Shown piece by piece: positions 1 through 7,253 of a stretch of DNA of 12,298 bases (position 1 is its first letter; each line of letters starts with the position of its first letter). A program made the translations under genes and the position numbers. A model generated the notes under the pieces. That model did no database searches and was not told where the DNA came from. It was given only the letters and a program-made list of their open reading frames with translations. Origin of the DNA: Paenibacillus sp. Its GTDB lineage: Bacteria > Bacillota > Bacilli > Paenibacillales > Paenibacillaceae. The DNA is taken from the NCBI GenBank assembly GCA_029256665.1, contig JAQSXN010000041.1, forward strand, positions 1 to 12,298. Direction: 5' to 3'.

Positions 1-590
1 AGGAGATGAAGCGGTGCAAGGTGCCGCAGTGGTACATCGACTCTTGTCTGCGGATCGAGTACATGTTCCCGAAGGCGCATGCGGCGGCTTACGTCATTTC
101 CGCGGTGCGCACCGCCTACTTCAAGCTCTATTATCCGATTCATTATTACGCGACTTACTTCACCGTCCGCGCGGACGACTTCGATCTGGAGCTGCTTTGC
201 CAGGGCTACGACGCCATTCTTCGCAAGCTGGTCGAAATCGAGGCCAAAGGGTTCAGCGCGACGCCGAAGGAAAAAAACATGGTGTCGCAGCTGGAGATGT
301 CGCTAGAGATGACGGCGCGCGGCTTCTCGTTTAAGCCTATCGACCTATATCGCTCCGACGCGATCAAGTTCCAGGTCGACGGAGAGTCGCTCATTCCTCC
401 GTTCGCGGCGATCGCGGGCATCGGCGACAACGCCGCTCGCAATATCGCGGCCGCGAGGAACGAAGGCGAGTTCTTGTCGATCGAGGACTTCCAGATGAAG
501 TCGAAGGCGACCAAAACGATCATCGAAGTGTTGAACGGCATGGGCTGCTTCCGGGGGCTGCCGGAATCGAATCAGCTTTCGCTGTTCTAA
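1..590 (+). CDS. polC: DNA polymerase III alpha subunit, PolC type (3' end only)
   Basis: This is the C-terminal ~195 residues of the replicative polymerase of low-GC Gram-positive bacteria. PolC polymerises the leading strand and much of the lagging strand and carries its own 3'-5' exonuclease domain, which lies outside the window. The reading frame is open from base 3 (GAG), so the ATG at 6 is internal. Recognisable PolC segments are WYIDSC, YMFPKAHAAAYV and YYATYFTVRADDFD from the polymerase core. They are followed by a helix-hairpin-helix-like stretch around IAGIGDNAARNI. The protein ends in QLSLF (bases 573-587), matching the beta-clamp-binding consensus QL[S/D]LF expected at a PolC C-terminus. 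No U-tract terminator follows, but a 7-bp inverted repeat (560-566 / 593-599) spans the stop codon. In B. subtilis polC also directly precedes the rimP-nusA operon. Confidence 0.97.
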   Translation, partial: EMKRCKVPQWYIDSCLRIEYMFPKAHAAAYVISAVRTAYFKLYYPIHYYATYFTVRADDFDLELLCQGYDAILRKLVEIEAKGFSATPKEKNMVSQLEMSLEMTARGFSFKPIDLYRSDAIKFQVDGESLIPPFAAIAGIGDNAARNIAAARNEGEFLSIEDFQMKSKATKTIIEVLNGMGCFRGLPESNQLSLF

Positions 591-614
591 CCTTCCGGCG
601 CTAGAAATCATTTC

Positions 615-643
615 TTGTCACTTATTTGGGATTATGTTATAAT
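615..643 (+). promoter_or_regulatory. Sigma-A promoter of the rimP-nusA-infB operon
   Basis: TTGTCA (615-620) and a perfect TATAAT (638-643) are separated by exactly 17 bp, with a TG dinucleotide at 635-636 giving an extended -10. Only one -35 base departs from TTGACA. The predicted transcription start is near 650, about 140 nt before rimP. It lies just after the polC stop, so it probably lets the translation-factor operon be expressed independently of polC. Inferred from sequence only. Confidence 0.88.
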
Positions 644-649
644 TTTTGT

Positions 650-790
650 GGCAATGATGAGGATAGAATCTTTGATGCAGAAGAGTGGGGAAACCCACTC
701 TTTACGTTTTGTATTCGGGCATTCTCGTTACTCACTTCGTTCGGATCCGGCTTGATCCGTTATGCAACCATTACAGGAGGTTTACCCAAT
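650..790 (+). promoter_or_regulatory. Structured 5' leader of the rimP operon
   Basis: This untranslated stretch holds a perfect 9-bp hairpin, AAGAGTGGG (681-689) / CCCACTCTT (694-702), closed by a GAAA tetraloop. A second 6-bp hairpin follows, CGGATC (742-747) / GATCCG (754-759). The rimP Shine-Dalgarno AGGAGG is at 775-780. After the first hairpin the transcript is only weakly U-rich (TTTACGTTTTG), so it could be a leaky attenuator, a stabilising cap or an autoregulatory site. Bases 687-695 are also nearly complementary (8 of 9) to 779-787, which covers the end of the Shine-Dalgarno, so an alternative fold is possible. The perfect stem and GNRA-type loop are seen directly; any regulatory role is inferred. 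Confidence 0.55.
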
Positions 791-1252
791 TTGAGCACAT
801 CCACTATCAAATCCGCGATTGAGACAATGGTGACGCCATATCTCAATGAACATGGTTTTGAGCTGGTCGATATCGAATACATCAAGGAAGGCGGGAACTG
901 GTTCCTGCGAATCTTCGTCGACAAAGACGGGGGCATCGACATCGACGAATGCGGACGGATCAGCGAATTCGTCAGCGAGCAGTTGGATAAAAACGATCCC
1001 ATCTCCGACGCTTATTTCCTGGAGGTATCGTCTCCCGGGGCAGAGCGTCCGCTCAAGAAACCCGAGGATGTGGTCAAGGCAATAGGCAAACAGGTGTTCA
1101 TGACTACATATGAGCCTGTTGACGGCTCTAAGGAATTCGAGGGGTTGCTCGTGTCGTTCGATGGCGCGCAAGCCGTCGTTCGCGTAGGCAAAAAACAGCA
1201 TACGTTGCCGTATGCCAAGGTCGCAAGCGCCAGACTTGCCATCGTTTTCTAA
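791..1252 (+). CDS. rimP: Ribosome maturation factor RimP
   Basis: RimP is a cytoplasmic 30S-subunit assembly factor that binds near S12 and promotes late maturation. The 153-residue length is typical. The N-terminal domain shows [20 protein letters not shown] and the inter-domain signature [12 protein letters not shown] begins at residue 77. The C-terminal Sm-like domain follows. The start is TTG at 791, ten bases after AGGAGG (775-780). The frame stays open upstream to about 626, but that part crosses the promoter and leader hairpin and has no family similarity. This is the first gene of the operon; 66 nt with a weak 5-bp inverted repeat (1256-1260 / 1272-1276) separate it from nusA. In B. 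subtilis the gene is ylxS. Confidence 0.96.
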   Translation: MSTSTIKSAIETMVTPYLNEHGFELVDIEYIKEGGNWFLRIFVDKDGGIDIDECGRISEFVSEQLDKNDPISDAYFLEVSSPGAERPLKKPEDVVKAIGKQVFMTTYEPVDGSKEFEGLLVSFDGAQAVVRVGKKQHTLPYAKVASARLAIVF

Positions 1253-1318
1253 AAACGGCCGATTTATTTTTGGCCGAATTATAACGCTTTTTATTTCGAA
1301 AGGAGGAACAACGTTCCA

Positions 1319-2416
1319 ATGAGCATGGATTTTATTGAGGCGTTGCAAGAGATCGAGAGAGACAAAGGGATCGCCAAGGACGTGCTGCTGGAAGCGATCG
1401 AAGCCGCGCTCATCTCCAGCTACAAGCGCAACTTCAACACCGCGCAGAACGTAAGGGTCGACATCAACCGCCATACAGGCGTCATTAAGGTATACGCGCG
1501 CAAGACGGTCGTTGACGAGGTTCTGGACCCGCGTCTGGAAATTACGGTCGAAGCGTCCCGCGAACTGAACCCGCATTATCAGCTGGACGATGTCGCGGAG
1601 ATCGAAGTGACGCCCCGCGACTTCGGACGCATCGCGGCGCAGACGGCCAAGCAGGTCGTCACGCAACGGATCCGCGAAGCGGAGCGCGGCTTGATCTACA
1701 ACGCGTTTATCGACAAGGAAGAAGATATCGTGAACGGCATCGTGCAACGGCAGGACGTTCGCAATTTGTTCGTCGACCTCGGCAAGGTAGAAGCGGTATT
1801 GCCGCTGACCGAGCTGATGCCTACGGATAAGTTCAAGCATGGCGATCGCGTCAAGTCGTTTATTACGAAGGTCGAGAATACGACCAAAGGGCCTCAGATC
1901 ATTTTATCCCGTACGCATCCCGGATTGCTCAAACGGCTATTCGAGCTTGAAGTGCCCGAGATTTACGACGGCGTCGTCGAGATTCGCTCCGTCGCGCGCG
2001 AAGCCGGCTTCCGCTCCAAGATCGCGGTTCATTCCCGCAACGACGAGGTGGATCCCGTGGGCTCCTGCGTTGGTCAGAAGGGCATGCGCGTGCAGACGAT
2101 CGTTAACGAGCTGAAAGGCGAGAAAATCGATATCGTGCGCTGGTCCGAGAACGTGGAGGAGTATGTGGCCAACGCGCTTAGCCCGTCGAAGGTGCTTGAG
2201 GTTATCGTGTTCGAGCAAGAGAAGATGGCTCGCGTCATCGTGCCGGATTACCAGCTGTCGCTGGCGATCGGCATTAAGGGCCAGAACGCTCGCCTCGCGG
2301 CGAAGCTGACGGGCTGGAAGATCGATATCAAGAGCGAGACGCAGGCCGAGCAAGAATACGGCCGTCCGAAGTCCGCGATGGGAACGATGCATCAGGATTC
2401 CGTCTCGATCGACTAG
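1319..2416 (+). CDS. nusA: Transcription termination/antitermination factor NusA
   Basis: NusA binds RNA polymerase and nascent RNA, enhances pausing and intrinsic termination, and takes part in rRNA antitermination. The protein has 365 residues, close to the Bacillales short form that lacks the extra C-terminal acidic repeats of E. coli NusA. The N-terminal polymerase-binding domain includes EAIEAALISSYKRNF and ends near VTPRDFGRIAAQTAKQ. An S1 domain follows at about residues 135-200, then KH1 with GQKG (252-255) and KH2 with GIKG (318-321), ending shortly after LTGWKIDIKSET. AAAGGAGG (1299-1306) precedes ATG 1319. The second ATG, at 1325, is a less likely alternative. Because it lies downstream of the leader hairpin, autoregulation by NusA is conceivable but unproven. 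Confidence 0.97.
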   Translation: MSMDFIEALQEIERDKGIAKDVLLEAIEAALISSYKRNFNTAQNVRVDINRHTGVIKVYARKTVVDEVLDPRLEITVEASRELNPHYQLDDVAEIEVTPRDFGRIAAQTAKQVVTQRIREAERGLIYNAFIDKEEDIVNGIVQRQDVRNLFVDLGKVEAVLPLTELMPTDKFKHGDRVKSFITKVENTTKGPQIILSRTHPGLLKRLFELEVPEIYDGVVEIRSVAREAGFRSKIAVHSRNDEVDPVGSCVGQKGMRVQTIVNELKGEKIDIVRWSENVEEYVANALSPSKVLEVIVFEQEKMARVIVPDYQLSLAIGIKGQNARLAAKLTGWKIDIKSETQAEQEYGRPKSAMGTMHQDSVSID

Positions 2417-2439
2417 ATCGGCGGGCAACGTCTGCCGAT
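2417..2439 (+). promoter_or_regulatory. Hairpin abutting the ylxR ribosome-binding site
   Basis: ATCGGC (2417-2422) pairs perfectly with GCCGAT (2434-2439). The stem extends inward through two G-U and two G-C pairs to about 10 bp around an AAC loop. It starts immediately after the nusA stop codon and ends one base before the AAGGAGG (2441-2447) of ylxR. There is no U-tract, so it is not an intrinsic terminator. Possible roles are shielding the upstream message from 3' exonucleases, marking a processing site, or tuning ylxR translation. All of these are inference. Confidence 0.5.
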
Positions 2440-2454
2440 GAAGGAGGGTGTGCG

Positions 2455-2772
2455 GTGAGACCGAGAAAAGTACCGCTTCGCAAATGCGTCGCCTGTCAAG
2501 AAATGATGCCAAAGAAGGAACTTATCCGGGTCGTTCGGACACCGTCCGGCGATGTCGAGATCGACCTGACCGGCAAGAAGGCCGGGCGCGGCGCGTATCT
2601 GTGCGGCAAGGTGAGCTGCTTCAAGCTGGCCAAGAAGACGAAGGCGCTGGACCGGGCGCTTAAGCAGTCCGTCGGCGATGAAATATATGATGCGCTCGAG
2701 AAGGAATTTATCGCGGTGGAAGATCAATTCATCGCTGCCAAGGAGCTGGAGCCGGGTGACGATGAAGGCTGA
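2455..2772 (+). CDS. ylxR: YlxR family RNA-binding protein (RNase P modulator RnpM)
   Basis: YlxR proteins are small basic RNA-binding proteins found between nusA and infB. The B. subtilis member has been reported to bind RNase P RNA and modulate its activity in vitro, hence the name RnpM. This one has 105 residues, starting at GTG 2455 seven bases after AAGGAGG (2441-2447). The family signatures are RKCVACQ near the N-terminus and GRGAYLC at residues 44-50. Four cysteines sit in two pairs, C11/C14 and C50/C55, an arrangement that could hold a metal; this is suggested by spacing only. The C-terminal ~20 residues are acidic and probably variable. The end overlaps the start of ylxQ, so the two are likely translationally coupled. 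Confidence 0.92.
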   Translation: MRPRKVPLRKCVACQEMMPKKELIRVVRTPSGDVEIDLTGKKAGRGAYLCGKVSCFKLAKKTKALDRALKQSVGDEIYDALEKEFIAVEDQFIAAKELEPGDDEG

Positions 2773-3112
2773 CAAGGCGCTGTCCGCGCTCGGCATGGCC
2801 ATGCGCGCGGGCAAGCTTATTACGGGCGACGAAATCGTGCTTAAAGCGGTAAGAGCGGGCAAGGCCCGGCTGGTCATCCTGGCCGGCGACGCGTCCCCGA
2901 ACACGAAAAAAAAATTCAAGGACAAGTGCGGCACCTACGGAATACAACTCGCCGAAGCATACAACAGGGAACAGCTAGGCATGGCGATTGGTAAGGCCGA
3001 ACGCGTAGTTCTTGCCGTGACCGATGTAAACTTCGGAAAAATGATCGGAAATCATCTGAGCCAAAATACGGAGGTGGATCCTATTGAGCAAACAGGACAG
3101 CAAGGACAATAA
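2762..3112 (+). CDS. ylxQ: L7Ae-family K-turn RNA-binding protein YlxQ
   Basis: This is a small ribosomal protein L7Ae/L30e/S12e/Gadd45-type protein; Bacillales relatives bind kink-turn RNA. Family features are an N-terminal [16 protein letters not shown], then [24 protein letters not shown] and [17 protein letters not shown]. It has 116 residues from ATG 2762. A GTG two codons upstream (2756) is an equally placed alternative start, ten bases after AAGGAG (2740-2745). The last ~9 codons lie inside the infB reading region (29-nt overlap). This gives a Gln/Gly-rich tail probably dictated by the overlap rather than by function. The ylxR stop codon falls inside the beginning of this gene, so three consecutive genes are interlocked. 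Confidence 0.9.
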   Translation: MKADKALSALGMAMRAGKLITGDEIVLKAVRAGKARLVILAGDASPNTKKKFKDKCGTYGIQLAEAYNREQLGMAIGKAERVVLAVTDVNFGKMIGNHLSQNTEVDPIEQTGQQGQ

Positions 3113-5900
3113 AGATAAACTTCGCGTATACGAATACGCGAAGTCGCTTAATATGAGCAGCAAGGAAATCATTACGATTCTTAAAAGGCTGAACTTGCCC
3201 GTAAACAACCATATGAGCGTCATGGAGAACGAGATGGTTCATAAGGTGGAGGGCTTCTTCCGCGACATCAAGGCCAACGCGGCGGCAAGACGGGCCCAAG
3301 AAAGCGGCGGAGCGGCGGTTTCCGCCACGCAGACCAGACCGCAGGCCGCGCAGCAGCAAGGCAATCGCGGCAACACAACTCAAGAGAGACAGGGGACAAT
3401 GAACTCTATTAATACGAAAACTCAACCAAACGCAAACGAACAGCAACAGCAGCCTAGAGAGCAGCAGCAACGCGAGCAAAGACCGCAGCAAAACACCCGC
3501 CCATCGGGTCAAGGCCAAAGCACTGGCCAAGGACAAAGCACTGGCCAAGGACAAAGCGGCAACCGTCCATCCGGCGGTCAAGGCGGAAGCCGTCCATCGG
3601 GCGGCGGCCAAGGACAAGGCGGCAGCCGTCCGGCTGGTCAAGGTCAAGGCAGCCAAGGCGGCAATCGTCCGTATAGCGGCGGCGGTCAAGGTGGGCAAGG
3701 CGCTCGTCCGGCAGGTCAGGGCGGCGGTGGACAAGGCGGCAACCGTCCTAGCAACGGTCAAGGCCAAGGCGGCAATCGTCCTGGTTACAGCGGCGGCGGT
3801 TCCGGCGGCCAGGGCGGCAATCGTCCCGGCTTCGGTCAAGGCGGCCAAGGCGGCAATCGTCCAGGCGGTCAAGGCGGCCAGGGAGGCGGCCAAGGCGCAA
3901 GCCGTCCAAGCGCGGCTCCGCAAGGTCAAAGCCGCAGCTTCGATTCGCGTCCGGCACCGGCTCGCCCGGGCGGAAGCGACGACCGCTTCAATAAAGGCGG
4001 TCAAGGCGGCGGAGATCGTTTCAACAAGGGCGGCAATACGAAGCGCTTCGAAGACGGCCGCGGCGGCAGCTACGGCAAGGGCAACAACCGCGGCGGCAAA
4101 GGGCGCGGCAGAGGTCCGCAACAGCCGCCGCGCGAGAAAATCGACAACACGCCAAAGAAAATCATCGTTCGCGGCACGCTGACGGTTGGCGATCTGGCCA
4201 AGCTGCTTCATAAGGATGCCTCGGAGGTTATTAAGAAGCTTCTATTCCTAGGCGTTATGGCGACGATTAACCAAGAGATCGATATGGATGCCATCATGCT
4301 GATCGCAACCGAGTACGGCGTCGAAGTCGAAGTGAAAATCCCGGTAGAGGAAGATTCCTTCGAAACGGTCGAGGAAACGGACGAAGAAGAGAATCTGACC
4401 GTACGTCCGCCGGTCGTTACGATTATGGGTCACGTTGACCATGGCAAGACGACGCTGCTTGACGCGATCCGCAAGACGAACGTTACAGGCGGAGAAGCAG
4501 GCGGCATTACCCAGCATATCGGCGCTTATCAAGTTGAAATCAACAACAAAAAAATCACGTTCCTCGATACGCCGGGTCACGAAGCGTTTACGCTCATGCG
4601 TGCTCGCGGCGCTCAAGTAACCGACATTACGATTATCGTTGTCGCTGCGGACGACGGCATCATGCCGCAGACGGTTGAAGCGATCAACCATGCGAAAGCG
4701 GCTGGGGTTCCGATCATCGTAGCCGTCAACAAGATCGACAAACCGGAAGCGAATCCGGATAAAATCAAGCAAGAAATGACGGAGTACGAGTTGGTGCCCG
4801 AAGAGTGGGGCGGCGACACGATCTTCGTGGAAGTATCCGCGAAGCAGCGCATCGGTCTCGAAGGCTTGCTGGAGATGATCCTGCTCGTATCCGAAGTCAA
4901 CGAGTTTAAGGCGAACCCGAACAAACGCGCCCGCGCAACGGTTATCGAAGCAGAGCTCGACAAAGGCAAAGGTCCTGTAGCGCGCATCCTCGTGCAACAT
5001 GGCACGCTGCGAATCGGCGACGCGTTTGTTGCCGGCAATTGTTTCGGCCGCGTAAGAGCCATGGTCAACGACCGCGGCCGTCGTCTCAAGGAAGCGGGAC
5101 CGTCCACTCCTATCGAGATTACCGGTCTGACGGAAGTGCCGCAAGCCGGCGATCCGTTCATGGTGTTCGAAGACGAGCGCAAGGCTCGCGCGATCGCCGA
5201 CCGCCGCGCCATCAAACATCGCCAATCGGAGATGGGCGCCAATACGCGCGTCACGCTCGACGACTTGTTCAACCATATCAAGGAAGGCGAGATCAAGGAC
5301 CTCAACGTCATTATCAAGTCCGACGTGCAAGGCTCCTCCGAGGCGCTTAAAGGCTCCCTTGCCAAAATCGATATCGAAGGCGTGCGCGTCAAGATCATTC
5401 ATAGCGGCGTAGGCGCGATTACGGAATCCGACGTCATTCTGGCGGCAGCTTCCAACGCGATCGTGATCGGCTTTAACGTTCGTCCGGATCCGCAAGCGGA
5501 AGCGACGATCGCGCAGGAGAAGGTAGACGTTCGCATGCACCGCGTCATCTATAACGTGATCGACGAGATCGAGCAAGCGATGAAAGGCATGCTGGATCCG
5601 ATCTTCAAGGAAGTCGTTATCGGCCATGCCGAAGTTCGTAACGTATTTAAAGTGACGAAGGTTGGCGCGATCGCGGGCTGCATGATTATCGATGGCAAAA
5701 TTACCCGCTCGGCGGAAGCTCGCATCGTGCGCAGCGGCATCGTTGTGTACACGGGCAAGATCGACTCGCTCAAGCGGTTCAAGGACGACGCCAAGGAAGT
5801 CGCTCAAGGCTACGAATGCGGTATAACGCTGGAACGCTTTAGCGATATTAAAGAGGGCGACGTTATAGAAGCCTTCGTCATGGAGTCGGTAGAGAGGTGA
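3084..5900 (+). CDS. infB: Translation initiation factor IF-2
   Basis: IF2 is the GTPase that recruits fMet-tRNA to the 30S subunit and promotes 50S joining. It starts at TTG 3084, seven bases after GGAGGTG (3070-3076), inside the end of ylxQ. Its 938 residues make it longer than B. subtilis IF2 because of the linker. Order: an N-terminal IF2_N domain (about residues 12-60, [16 protein letters not shown]); a Gln-rich then Gly-rich disordered linker (about 66-357); a second IF2_N domain (about 358-417, [16 protein letters not shown]); then the G domain. The G motifs are GHVDHGKTT (449-457), [10 protein letters not shown] (473-482), DTPGHEAF (495-502), NKID (549-552) and SAK (585-587). Domains II, III and the fMet-tRNA-binding C-terminus follow, all apparently intact. 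An in-frame ATG at 3399 (codon 106) could give a shorter isoform. Confidence 0.98.
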   Translation: MSKQDSKDNKDKLRVYEYAKSLNMSSKEIITILKRLNLPVNNHMSVMENEMVHKVEGFFRDIKANAAARRAQESGGAAVSATQTRPQAAQQQGNRGNTTQERQGTMNSINTKTQPNANEQQQQPREQQQREQRPQQNTRPSGQGQSTGQGQSTGQGQSGNRPSGGQGGSRPSGGGQGQGGSRPAGQGQGSQGGNRPYSGGGQGGQGARPAGQGGGGQGGNRPSNGQGQGGNRPGYSGGGSGGQGGNRPGFGQGGQGGNRPGGQGGQGGGQGASRPSAAPQGQSRSFDSRPAPARPGGSDDRFNKGGQGGGDRFNKGGNTKRFEDGRGGSYGKGNNRGGKGRGRGPQQPPREKIDNTPKKIIVRGTLTVGDLAKLLHKDASEVIKKLLFLGVMATINQEIDMDAIMLIATEYGVEVEVKIPVEEDSFETVEETDEEENLTVRPPVVTIMGHVDHGKTTLLDAIRKTNVTGGEAGGITQHIGAYQVEINNKKITFLDTPGHEAFTLMRARGAQVTDITIIVVAADDGIMPQTVEAINHAKAAGVPIIVAVNKIDKPEANPDKIKQEMTEYELVPEEWGGDTIFVEVSAKQRIGLEGLLEMILLVSEVNEFKANPNKRARATVIEAELDKGKGPVARILVQHGTLRIGDAFVAGNCFGRVRAMVNDRGRRLKEAGPSTPIEITGLTEVPQAGDPFMVFEDERKARAIADRRAIKHRQSEMGANTRVTLDDLFNHIKEGEIKDLNVIIKSDVQGSSEALKGSLAKIDIEGVRVKIIHSGVGAITESDVILAAASNAIVIGFNVRPDPQAEATIAQEKVDVRMHRVIYNVIDEIEQAMKGMLDPIFKEVVIGHAEVRNVFKVTKVGAIAGCMIIDGKITRSAEARIVRSGIVVYTGKIDSLKRFKDDAKEVAQGYECGITLERFSDIKEGDVIEAFVMESVER
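3498..4131 (+). repeat. Low-complexity repetitive segment coding the IF2 Gly/Gln/Arg/Pro linker
   Basis: About residues 139-349 of IF2 are built from degenerate repeats of [15 protein letters not shown] and related words. QGGNRP occurs exactly five times. The DNA is rich in CAAGGCGGC and CGTCC words, and codon choice within repeats varies, which points to old repeats with some recent additions. Composition is disordered and positively charged through Arg and Lys, especially near the end ([14 protein letters not shown]...). The skewed composition also opens long false reading frames in other frames and on the opposite strand. Confidence 0.9.
3522..3557 (+). repeat. Perfect 18-bp tandem duplication within infB
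   Basis: The unit ACTGGCCAAGGACAAAGC occurs at 3522-3539 and again at 3540-3557 without mismatch, and a partial copy precedes it. It encodes TGQGQS twice. Identity at every third base implies a recent slippage duplication that preserves the frame. It is a likely site of strain-to-strain length variation. Confidence 0.9.
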
Positions 5901-5908
5901 TTAAGTAA

Positions 5909-6265
5909 ATGGCAAAAATACGGGTTGGCCGCGTAAGCGAGCAAATCAAAAAAGAGCTTAGCGGAATCATCCAGATGGAGCTGAAGGACCCGAGAATCGG
6001 TTTTATTACCGTCACGGGCGTAGAGACGACTAGTGACTTGTCGCAAGCGAAAATCTACCTCAGCGTCCTCGGCAGCGACGAACAAAAGGAAGCGACGCTC
6101 AAAGCGCTAGCTAGCGCGACGGGCTTCCTTCGGTCGGAGCTTGGCAAACGGATGAAGCTGCGCCATACGCCAGTGCTGCTGTTTAAGTTCGACAGCAGCA
6201 TCGAGTACGGCAGCCGGATCGAATCGGTGCTGGACGAGTTGAACAAAGGAAACGGCGCGAAGTGA
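5909..6265 (+). CDS. rbfA: 30S ribosome-binding factor RbfA
   Basis: RbfA is a cold-adaptation and 30S maturation factor that acts on the 5'-terminal helix of 16S rRNA. It has 118 residues with a single KH-type domain. Family features are the N-terminal RVSEQIKKELSGIIQ, then KDPRIGFITVTGVETTSDLSQAKIY and LASATGFLRSELGKRMKLRHTPVLLF, where the helix-kink-helix A-x-G is visible (ATG). The end is IEYGSRIESVLDEL. Start ATG 5909 is preceded by AGGTGA (5895-5900), so the Shine-Dalgarno contains the infB stop codon. The gap to infB is 8 nt. The stop overlaps the nrnA start in GTGA. In B. subtilis ylxP lies between infB and rbfA; it is missing here. Confidence 0.96.
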   Translation: MAKIRVGRVSEQIKKELSGIIQMELKDPRIGFITVTGVETTSDLSQAKIYLSVLGSDEQKEATLKALASATGFLRSELGKRMKLRHTPVLLFKFDSSIEYGSRIESVLDELNKGNGAK

Positions 6266-7251
6266 CCGGGGCGGAGAATTATAGCGTTTCGTTGAAAGAA
6301 GCATTGACCTTTATCGAAGGTCATGCTTCCTTTCTTGTTGTCTCGCATGTGCAGCCCGACGGCGACGCCATCAGTTCCACCATCGTCGTGGCATGGCTGC
6401 TCGACAAGCTGGGCAAAAACGCCGTATTGGCGAACGAAAGCCTATTGCCTGCCCGCATGTCCTTCTTGCACCGATTCGATGACATCAAGTCCATGAAAAC
6501 CGCGAAGCTTACCGGTTCCTACGATGCGGTCATTGCGGTCGATTGCGCGGATTACAGGAGAATCGGAGAGGCGACGCAACTGTTTGCTCCGAATGCCGCG
6601 TTGCTCAACATCGATCATCATCCGACCAATGACGGGTTTGGAACCGTCAACGTCATTCGCCCGGAGGCTGCGGCGACCGTCGAGATTCTGTACGATCTGA
6701 CCGAAGCGGCAGGTTTGACGCTCGATCTCGATTGCGCGACGGCGATTTATACCGGACTTCTTACCGATACGGGCGGTTTTCGTTATTCCAATACGAGTCC
6801 GCGCGTAATGGAGATCGCCGCGAAGCTGCTTGCGATCGGCGTATCCGGCAGCGAGCTGGCGGACCACTTGCTCGAGAAGATGACGATCGGCAAGCTTAAG
6901 CTGCTTCAGACCGCGTTAAGCCGACTCACCTTCTCGGACAACCTGGAGATCGGATGGCTTTATATGACGAAGGACGATTTGCGCGAGTGCGGCGCGGTGG
7001 CGGATGATTTGGAAGGCATCGTGAATTACGCGCTTAACGTGGACGGCGTGGAAGTCGGGATCCTGTTCAAAGAGACGGAAACCGGCCAGGTAAAGGCAAG
7101 CTTGCGCTCGGCGGGCAAAGCCGATGTCGCGGCCATTGCTCAGTCGTTCGGCGGCGGCGGCCATGTTCGTGCATCGGGATGCACGATGGATGGACCGATT
7201 TCGGCGGCTTCGAAGCTGCTGGTCGAAGCGGTCGGAAAGGCGTTGGTATAA
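6262..7251 (+). CDS. nrnA: DHH/DHHA1 phosphoesterase, NrnA-type oligoribonuclease / pAp phosphatase
   Basis: This is a bifunctional enzyme of the DHH family. In B. subtilis NrnA degrades short RNA (nanoRNA) and dephosphorylates 3'-phosphoadenosine 5'-phosphate; some relatives also cleave pGpG or c-di-AMP products. It has 329 residues from GTG 6262, overlapping the rbfA stop by 4 nt. Metal-binding motifs are H29 and D33/D35 in SHVQPDGDA, D94 (DCAD), D118-H119-H120 (DHH) and D169 (DTGGFRY). The DHHA1 substrate-binding motif GGGGHVRASGC lies at 297-307. All key residues are present, so an active enzyme is expected. The general DHH assignment is firm. Preference among nanoRNA, pAp and cyclic-dinucleotide products cannot be read from the sequence. 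Confidence 0.92.
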   Translation: MTGAENYSVSLKEALTFIEGHASFLVVSHVQPDGDAISSTIVVAWLLDKLGKNAVLANESLLPARMSFLHRFDDIKSMKTAKLTGSYDAVIAVDCADYRRIGEATQLFAPNAALLNIDHHPTNDGFGTVNVIRPEAAATVEILYDLTEAAGLTLDLDCATAIYTGLLTDTGGFRYSNTSPRVMEIAAKLLAIGVSGSELADHLLEKMTIGKLKLLQTALSRLTFSDNLEIGWLYMTKDDLRECGAVADDLEGIVNYALNVDGVEVGILFKETETGQVKASLRSAGKADVAAIAQSFGGGGHVRASGCTMDGPISAASKLLVEAVGKALV

Positions 7252-7253
7252 GG

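Noticed and set aside
626..790. Longer RimP starting near 626
   Set aside because: It would translate through the promoter -10 and the leader hairpin. TTG 791 has the Shine-Dalgarno and gives the family length.
1256..1276. Terminator between rimP and nusA
   Set aside because: The stem is only 5 bp with an 11-nt loop and is not followed by a U-tract.
3081..4211. 376-codon Ala/Leu-rich minus-strand frame and a 163-codon Ala/Lys-rich plus-strand frame over the IF2 linker
   Set aside because: Both arise from the repetitive composition of the linker; hydrophobic or alanine runs are a mirror of the Gly/Gln codons.
4248..5807. 519-codon open frame on the minus strand opposite infB
   Set aside because: It lies wholly antisense to the conserved IF2 GTPase. 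Its Asp/Arg/Phe/His-rich translation looks like a codon-bias shadow, and it resembles no family.
7179..7253. Longer TruB starting at 7179
   Set aside because: The extension lies inside nrnA and the family N-terminus begins at 7254.
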